From positions 30,010 through 94,009 of the forward strand of contig NZ_FUIC01000037.1 of NCBI RefSeq assembly GCF_900163695.1: DNA of 64,000 bases, read 5' to 3'. The notes under the pieces were generated by a model that was given only the letters and a program-made list of their open reading frames with translations, was not told where the DNA came from and ran no database searches. Shown here piece by piece: positions 57,990 through 64,000 of the stretch. Made by a program: the position numbers and the translations under genes. Source of the stretch: Gulosibacter sp. 10 (GTDB lineage: Bacteria; Actinomycetota; Actinomycetes; Actinomycetales; Microbacteriaceae). Numbering within the stretch: position 1 is the stretch's first letter; every line of letters begins with the position of its first letter.

Positions 57990-58958
57990 TCAGCCGTTCC
58001 AACGGTACTGGCTCGGTGACAGGAAGGTGCTGATGTCCGAGCTTGGCATGTGCGGCCCAAGGAGTCGCTTTGCCAATTCCTCTTCGCTCACGCGCTCCGT
58101 ATCGGGTGCGGAGTGGTTCTCATCTATCCACTCGCATCGCCAGCAACGTCCGGCGAGCACGAGATATGAGGAGCAAACAGGGCATCGTATCGGCTCGCCG
58201 CGGGTGAACCGCAACATGGCGGCGGTGTACATCGCCACAAGGTGGCTTGTCGCAACGACGGCGATCTCGCCGTCTTCCCGTTGCGCACAAGCCGCATGCG
58301 TGAGCCAGTTGACGTACTGTCAGGTCTCCTTTGCCAACGACTTGAGATACAAACGCAGGCGCGCATTCGACGGACCCGAGGCGATCTTTCCGGCCGTCAG
58401 TTGAAGCCATTCGGGGTTCGAAGCTTGAGGTGCTTGGCTCTCCTCAGGCACCAGACTCTCGTGCGCGCTGGCCTTCATGAAGGCGATGATCGTCTCGCGC
58501 AGCTGCATGCCGACTGCTTGAAAATCCTCGGCCTCGATCGCATCACGCATCTTGGTCTCGGCGTCTGCCCATTTACGCCACACGTCAGGGAACATGCTTT
58601 CGCCTTCAGCGGCGAGAGGAGCCTCCTGCCTTGAGAGGATCCTCGCTGTGAGTCCGACGTGGAAGGTAAGCACCACATCAGCGCTCTTGAAGTCATCCTG
58701 CGTGTACATATTGCTTGACGGCGTGACCACCCACCATCGGCCGGCCGTTGTGACGCAGTCCCACACCTCGTACGTTGTGCCCACAACGCTCTCGGACTTG
58801 ACCTGTTCAACGTGCTGAACAGTGATGCCTTCTTCGTCCGCGCCCTGATTGAGCTGCCAGGCCAAGTATCTGGCCACTTCATCGTGGGCTTCGCGTGGTC
58901 TCCCTATCTGGCAAAGATACCGGGCGACGTCAAGGTCTACAGGATCTATCGTCTTCAC
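57990..58958 (-). pseudogene. zinc-ribbon protein interrupted by an in-frame TGA
   Basis: The frame opens at a GTG at 58958 and gives 212 residues ending LYLKSLAKET, then TGA at 58320-58322. It continues in the same frame, without shift, as QYVNWLTHAACAQREDGEIAVVATSHLVAMYTAAMLRF and a zinc ribbon (CPVC... CWRC) to a stop at 57990. The continuity of protein-like sequence on both sides strongly suggests one 322-residue gene in which a codon, probably TGG, became TGA. The C-terminal part alone could start at the ATG at 58238. The N-terminal half has no known domain. It sits between two HEPN-like genes, 15 bp after the first. Confidence 0.7.
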
Positions 58959-58973
58959 CAGGCAAGCACCATG

Positions 58974-59699
58974 CTAGGCGTCGGGCCACCCCCATTTGGC
59001 GGGAAGCATGGGGTCGATGTCACTTTCGAGGAGTACGCTCACGTTCGCGAGAGAATCCGCACTGAGGAACGGCTCGTCGGGAAGGTGACCTGCGTCAATC
59101 CCATATATACCGTGTGCCACGACGAGCGTGTCATGTGCACGGATGAGTCCCCGTCGGACGGCAATCAAGACATCCTCAGTTTCGCTGAGTTCCTTGATAT
59201 AGTATCGACGCCATACGCCATACTGCTCGCCAATAGCCGAGTGCTCGGGGTCCAGAAAGAGCTGACCAGCATCGCTCGACGTCCACTTCTCAAGCAGTAT
59301 CCTGCTGTGAATATCGCCGCGCACGTTGGCACCTATTGAAAGCTTGTGCCGCCGCCCACGGTACAGCCCGATCTCAACTCGGCTGCCATCGAAAATCGCC
59401 TTCTGATGAAGCGTGGTATTTCGAGCACGCTTGATGGCATTCAACCATCGATCGTTTTTGAACGGCTCGCTGAGCCTGTTCCAGTCGCTCACCTTCCCAC
59501 TCTTCTCGACTTCCTTCTGGAGGATTTCGCGTACTGAACTGATAGTGGTAACGAGCGCATTGAGGTTGAACCGAAACTTCTGCGGGTCGTGATAGTCGTC
59601 CTCAAACCGCGCAGCGACGTGGAAGCACTCCATCAGTCGGTCCTCGGACGCAGGGAGAGGGCAAGAGAGCTCTTCATCGACAAGCTGGCACGCAACCAC
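58974..59699 (-). CDS. unrecognised protein with an N-terminal HEPN-like RX4H motif
   Basis: A 241-residue helical protein if read from the GTG at 59699; the ATG at 59633 (MECFHVAARF) with GAGG upstream is a good alternative. ECFHVAARFEDDYHDPQKFRFNLNALVTTISSVREILQKE leads to WLNAIKRARNTTLHQKAI, where Arg93-x4-His98 matches the HEPN catalytic motif, then strands (RVEIGLYRGRRHKLSIG). The helix-RxxxxH-helix order is as in HEPN RNases. It is the first gene of the minus-strand cluster, and its upstream region is cut off by an IS3-family element. Confidence 0.7.
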   Translation of the reverse strand: MVACQLVDEELSCPLPASEDRLMECFHVAARFEDDYHDPQKFRFNLNALVTTISSVREILQKEVEKSGKVSDWNRLSEPFKNDRWLNAIKRARNTTLHQKAIFDGSRVEIGLYRGRRHKLSIGANVRGDIHSRILLEKWTSSDAGQLFLDPEHSAIGEQYGVWRRYYIKELSETEDVLIAVRRGLIRAHDTLVVAHGIYGIDAGHLPDEPFLSADSLANVSVLLESDIDPMLPAKWGWPDA

Positions 59700-59864
59700 A
59701 CCACATCGTATCGCTCTACTCTGCTGGCACGTGGACAGTGGGCTTGATGAAGTGACTCGGCTCCGGAACGCTCCTCATAAGCGCCCCCAGAGCCGGGCAG
59801 TTGCTGCGCAGTATCAGGCCTTGGTGGCCAAACTGAAGCGCTCTGGATTTGATAGAGACTCGCG
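59700..59864. other. short gap with a possible orphan coding fragment
   Basis: On the plus strand a frame of about 45 residues (GLDEVTRLRNAPHKRPQSRAVAAQYQALVAKLKRSGFDRDSRYL) looks protein-like and ends next to the IS3-family element. It may be the tail of a gene destroyed by transposition. The promoter of the HEPN-like cluster should also lie here. Evidence is weak. Confidence 0.3.
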
Positions 59865-60950
59865 CTATTTGATTTCCACCAACTGATCGGCGGTGGTTTG
59901 GCCAGCATAGAACGCGTTCTCGAACTCGGCGGGTGGGACGTCACCGAGATAACCGTGGAGGCGCTGGGTATTATGCCAGTGGACCCACCCGAGGGTAGCA
60001 AGTTCGAGGTCCTCGACTGTCTTCCACGGCCCCGATCGGGCAAGCCCGCGGACGAGTTCGGTCTTGTAGTAGCCGTTTAGGGTCTTGGCAAGGGCGTTAT
60101 CATATGAGTCGCCGACGGTCCCGATTGACGGGGTCGCGCCGATCTCCGCGAGGCGTTCGCCGTAGCGTATCGACGTGAATTGAGACCCCGCGTCGCTGTG
60201 ACATCGCAAATGCTCGTGTGATGGCCTCTCGACCAGCGTGCCATTTCGATCGCGTCGAGGACCATCTCGGTACGCATGTGTGACGCGCACCGCCAGCCGA
60301 CGATCATCCTGCTGAACGCGTCGATGATGAAGCAGACGTACGCGACACCCGCCCAGGTCGGCACGAACGTCAAGTCGGTCACCCAGAGCCGGTTCGGCGC
60401 GGTCGCGGCGAACTCACTTTTCACGAGGTCCGGGTGCCGCGCCGAGGCCGGATCGGGTCTGGCCGTCTTCACCCGCTTCGACCGGGTCGCGCCTTCGATA
60501 CCCGCCGCCCGCATGAGCCGGCCCGTCTGATCACGGCCGATCATGATCCCCGCCCGCCGGGCCGTCTTCCAGAGCTTGCGGACCCCGTAGACGCAATAGT
60601 TGGCGTTCCATAGCGTCACCAGCTCCGGCGTCAGCGCTGCGTCGCTGACCGCCCGCGCCGACGGGGCACGGTCCCTCGCTGCGTAGTACGTGCTCGGAGC
60701 TACCTGCAACAGCTTGCAGATGGGCTCGACTCCGGGGGCTCGGCCTCCGACGACGTCGTTCTTGTTCGCTTCGATGAACGTGACTACTTCCGGTGTTGGC
60801 GGTCGAGCTCCGCCCCGAAGAAAGACTCGGCTCTCTTCAGAATCTCGTTGGCCCGACGAAGCTCACGGACCTCATGGCAGGGCAACTCGTCGCGATCGCC
60901 GCGTCGTACGAGTCCGGGCACAAGTCCGACCGCGTCAGGCAGCCTTCCGG
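59865..60950 (-). pseudogene. IS3-family transposase, frameshifted orfA/orfB remnant
   Basis: Read on the minus strand, orfA survives only as its C-terminus (VRELRRANEILKRAESFFGAELDRQHRK, stop near 60818). orfB follows (VVTFIEANKNDVVGGRAPGVEPICKLLQVAPSTYYAARDRAPSARAV ... NRLWVTDLTFVPTWAGVAYVCFIIDAFSRMIVGWRC). This is the rve integrase core with the first catalytic Asp in WVTDLTFV. After IEMARWSRG the frame is lost; in another frame it resumes as LRCHSDAGSQFTSIRYGERLAEIGATPS with the second Asp, and ends near QLVEIK at 59865. The element is therefore inactive as written. Terminal inverted repeats were not found by eye. Confidence 0.85.
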
Positions 60951-60993
60951 GGCCTGCTCGCGCAGTGTCCGTGGCCCGGGGGATGATTGGCCC

Positions 60994-63900
60994 ATGACCA
61001 GCCCAACAGAACTTGAGCGACGCATCCGGTTTGGGCTGAGCACGCTCACTGAGACCAACTCACACCACGACTTCGAAACCATCAGCTTAGGACTCGCTCG
61101 CAAGCGCATCGCCACCAACCTCATGCCAGCAACCGGGCCCGTTGCGGCCGGCGGTGACCAAGGACGTGACGCGGAAAGCTACTGGACCAACCTCACCAAT
61201 GAGGAGGGGCCGACGTCGCTCTTCATTGTCGGCGCCACAGACGAGAACGTCGTCCTCGCATGCACGACTCAGCAAGCTGACGTCACGACCAAGATCCGGT
61301 CCGACATACAGTCGATTTGCGGCCGCGGTGAGACCGTCAATCGCGTCGTCTACTTCACTCTGGCGCCGGTCGCCGTCGGGAAGCGCCACGAACTTCAGGA
61401 GCAAGCACGCGCTGATCACGACATCGTGCTAGATATCTGGGACGCCCTCGCGATGTCTAAAGAGCTCGCCGAACACGACCTGTACCACCTCGCCGTCGAC
61501 TATCTCCACCTGCCAGCGGAGCTTGCCCCGGAACGGCCAGCATCCTCTACCCCGCGACCCGAATGGTACGAGAAGGATTTCGCCCGGTGGCTGGCCCGGA
61601 CACTCCCCGCATCCAGCCTCGGAGACCTCATCGATCTGCGTGACGGACTCCGATCTGCAAGCACAGACCCGGCGCTCGTGCCTGATCTGCCCGAGTGGAT
61701 CGCTTTCGCAGAAACACTTCTTGAGCATGCCGACAGTGACGAAGTAGCTATCCGCGCGCAGTTCGAGATCGCGTGGGCAACGATGCGGGGCACCAAGACG
61801 CTGCGCCCGGCAGACAGACACGTACGAGCATTCTTCTCGCTTGTCCCCGAGACACTCGATGATCCCGGAATTCTTCGCGACGCGACAATGCTGCTGGATC
61901 TCGGCTACGGAGCCATGCTCCGAGGCGTCACGGATATCTCACGCTCCGAGCTAGAGGCCTGGCACCAGACCCTTGTCAAGAGCATCGATGATCAACTCGC
62001 CGCGGACCCCTACCCGAACATGCGGGCGCTCCTACTGTCGCAGGAGGCATACCTAGCGCTGCACCAGAAGTATCCAGCTGACCTGCGTCATGAGGATGGT
62101 GAGGTGATTCCGTTCTCCGGAACCAAGGCTGCGCTTCTTGACCGAATCCGATCGGCAGACATGTCCAGCGTCGAACTGATCGACATTGACAAAGGCATGG
62201 CCGCGCTGCGCGCTCTCGTCGACATCCTCGAAGACACGCCGCTGTTCCCGGTCAAGGACACCGCGGAGATCTTCGGCCTATACACAACAAAGCTGGCGAA
62301 GCACCCCCATTACGAGCACGTGCGTGACGGTCTCGACGCGGCTATAGAACGGGTAGAGGGCGAAGGAGCGCGTGGCGACCGGGCTCTTGATCGCGCCTTC
62401 CAATTCCACGGTGAGGGACAACTCCTCGACGCGCTCCACGAAATTCACGCAGCAAAGATCAACTGGTGGCACGGCGACACCATCGAGGGTGGAATCAACA
62501 TGCTGCTGCTCGCAGCGAGGATCTACTACCAACTGAACCTCCCACACGCCGCCAAGCAACACGCGCTCGCCGCCGCTGTCGCAGCCCGTGGCGCGACCGA
62601 CGCTTCGCTGAACCGGTACACGGCAGACGGGCTACTCGTAGCTGCCACCTGCGACCACCACGCTGGCCAGTCTCTGACAGCCACACACACGTTTTATCTA
62701 GGTGTGCTCGCCCAGCACGCTTACCTCGAAGATCCAATGAGCCTCAGCAGTCATCCAGCGCTAATGAACATGCTGCAAGACCAGTGTCATATTCTCCGCG
62801 CTGCCCATACGGTTCGCCCAACCCTCGTGCCGCTGCTCGAGTCAATCCTCGAGCCCTCCGGGCTGATGCCAGCGATCACAGACATGCTTGACGCTGTCAG
62901 CGAACTCCCTACGTCTACGGAGAAGGAAATCGCTGAGATCACCGACAGATCCGGGATGGGCCGGCTCTTCAGCGATGTTGGTCCGGAGCGCAAGTATCAC
63001 TGGAGCGCGCTCGGATTGACCTGGTCGGTTCGATGCCCGAACGCTCGCGAGGCGGTCCTGGTCACTGAACGTTTCATCGCCGCAGCTCAAGTTGTCCTTG
63101 CGGACTTCGCTCGGCACGATCCGCACTTCTTCCGCGGGAACTTGGACATCGAGATCGACGCCGACGCGATCAACGGTCAGGGCGGTGCCGACTCTATCGA
63201 ACAAGCATCAGATGGAGCATGGAGGCTGCACCTCACCCCCGCTGCTGATTGCGACCTCGAAGCCATGCACCTCGAGACTGTCGGCGCCGTCATGCACTTC
63301 CTCGTCAGCCAATCCCTGCTCTCGCAACAAGACTTCTCATCCCTCATGGAGACCGTTTTCGCTAGCGGCCTTATGCACAAGTCCGCAATCGTCCGCCCCT
63401 ACGACGAGCTAGCCGACTTCCTCACCGCCGAACAGATCCAAGTCATGTCCGATCGCCCCGAGCTTCCCATCGGCTGGAGCGCCCCAGTCGACCTCGTCAA
63501 TCCCAGCCCCGCAACGCAATGGCCGAAGAATCTCGCTTCCACTTACGAGAAGAACAGCGAGAAGATCCTTGAGAACATCGCCTATCGCTACAAGACGCTC
63601 CCGGCGGTGATCGGCCCAACACTCGCTTCCTTGCTCGCCAACGCAGAGTTCACCCGCACCGCAAGACGCCTCCAGTCGGAAGGGTGGCTCGACTGGCACC
63701 TGCTGACCGCCATAGCAAACGTCGTCATCAACCACCGCGCGGCATCGCGAGGAATGACGTTAAGTCGGCAGATGACGGACGCTCAACGAGAAGCGTTCAT
63801 CGCCCTGGCATATGCACCCGCACTCGCCACGGATCCATTGCTTTCACCGGAGAACTTCGATGAAGAAACACTCCGACTCCACCTCGCGTCAGCCGCTGCA

Positions 63901-63999
63901 GCTGGCATGGCAACCCTTGGCCTAACTATCCATGTGGGCCCAATACCGGCTCTTCTCGAACGAGGGTGTAGTCCGTTGAGCGCGTCGCTGTCCGTGTAG
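60994..63999 (+). CDS. large protein: restriction-endonuclease-like N-terminus plus helical repeats
   Basis: A 1001-residue soluble protein. The ATG at 60994 is chosen because the frame upstream is IS-derived. The N-terminal 170 residues look like a PD-(D/E)xK nuclease domain: SHHDFETISLGLARKRIATNLMPATGPVAAGGDQGRDAESYW, then a strand pair ending VVLACTTQQADVTTKIRSDI. Asp55/Asp59 and the following strand match Mrr-like motifs, but the expected QxK lysine is replaced by Gln94. The remaining 800 residues are helical and resemble TPR-like repeats (HGDTIEGGINMLLLAARIYYQLNLPHAAKQHALAAAVAA). No membrane segment or Walker motif is seen. Probably a defence effector; inference. Confidence 0.75.
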   Translation: MTSPTELERRIRFGLSTLTETNSHHDFETISLGLARKRIATNLMPATGPVAAGGDQGRDAESYWTNLTNEEGPTSLFIVGATDENVVLACTTQQADVTTKIRSDIQSICGRGETVNRVVYFTLAPVAVGKRHELQEQARADHDIVLDIWDALAMSKELAEHDLYHLAVDYLHLPAELAPERPASSTPRPEWYEKDFARWLARTLPASSLGDLIDLRDGLRSASTDPALVPDLPEWIAFAETLLEHADSDEVAIRAQFEIAWATMRGTKTLRPADRHVRAFFSLVPETLDDPGILRDATMLLDLGYGAMLRGVTDISRSELEAWHQTLVKSIDDQLAADPYPNMRALLLSQEAYLALHQKYPADLRHEDGEVIPFSGTKAALLDRIRSADMSSVELIDIDKGMAALRALVDILEDTPLFPVKDTAEIFGLYTTKLAKHPHYEHVRDGLDAAIERVEGEGARGDRALDRAFQFHGEGQLLDALHEIHAAKINWWHGDTIEGGINMLLLAARIYYQLNLPHAAKQHALAAAVAARGATDASLNRYTADGLLVAATCDHHAGQSLTATHTFYLGVLAQHAYLEDPMSLSSHPALMNMLQDQCHILRAAHTVRPTLVPLLESILEPSGLMPAITDMLDAVSELPTSTEKEIAEITDRSGMGRLFSDVGPERKYHWSALGLTWSVRCPNAREAVLVTERFIAAAQVVLADFARHDPHFFRGNLDIEIDADAINGQGGADSIEQASDGAWRLHLTPAADCDLEAMHLETVGAVMHFLVSQSLLSQQDFSSLMETVFASGLMHKSAIVRPYDELADFLTAEQIQVMSDRPELPIGWSAPVDLVNPSPATQWPKNLASTYEKNSEKILENIAYRYKTLPAVIGPTLASLLANAEFTRTARRLQSEGWLDWHLLTAIANVVINHRAASRGMTLSRQMTDAQREAFIALAYAPALATDPLLSPENFDEETLRLHLASAAAAGMATLGLTIHVGPIPALLERGCSPLSASLSV

Positions 64000-64000
64000 G

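Overview
The window is GC-rich DNA with dense coding, frequent ATGA/GTGA stop-start overlaps and actinobacterial-type families (XRE/MmyB regulators, LLM flavin enzymes, a toxin/HTH pair common in Actinobacteria, a Wadjet locus). A member of Microbacteriaceae, for example Leucobacter or a relative, fits best. That assignment is inferred from protein style and composition, not from a marker gene.

From 1 to about 38.9 kb the DNA is a patchwork of small detoxification and efflux modules. Each pairs a transporter or oxidoreductase with its own regulator (TetR, MarR, ArsR, HxlR, MerR or XRE). Nine MFS transporters and one MFS fragment are present; two full-length ones (6456-7641 and 18599-20063) are broken by single-base frameshifts in C/G runs, and a third (3799-4182) is only a C-terminal piece. 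Oxidoreductases include SDRs, four quinone-oxidoreductase-type MDRs, an LLM flavin enzyme, an aldo/keto reductase and NmrA-like proteins. Many regulators have a clear inverted repeat in the adjoining promoter. Three small toxin-antitoxin-type modules are scattered through this part (2894-3691, 16945-17567, 25221-25729).

From 39 to 48.1 kb lie a LysE exporter with an AraC regulator, a HipBA toxin-antitoxin pair and a large overlapping operon jetA-jetB-jetC. The operon encodes the SMC-like motor of a type I Wadjet anti-plasmid system. The nuclease gene jetD, normally last in that operon, is missing, and hipBA sits on the same strand in its place. Just upstream of jetA a 1.5-kb segment with clbS-like and glutathione peroxidase genes is flanked by diverged direct repeats. 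One repeat carries the jetA start, the other a decayed copy of it.

From 49.7 to 55 kb there are membrane proteins, an HTH regulator with an ABC exporter, and an NmrA-like/TetR pair with two adjacent operators.

From 55 kb to the end the base composition drops, especially at 55.8-59.7 kb, and the region looks horizontally acquired. It begins with a possible tRNA-3'-end-like remnant and an IS481-family transposase fragment. Next is a four-gene minus-strand cluster of unrecognised proteins, three of which carry an RX4H motif typical of HEPN RNases; the fourth has a C-terminal zinc ribbon and is interrupted by an in-frame TGA. A frameshifted IS3-family element follows. Last is a 1001-residue protein with an N-terminal restriction-endonuclease-like domain and a long helical remainder. 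This looks like a defence island and is the best place to look for an undescribed system.
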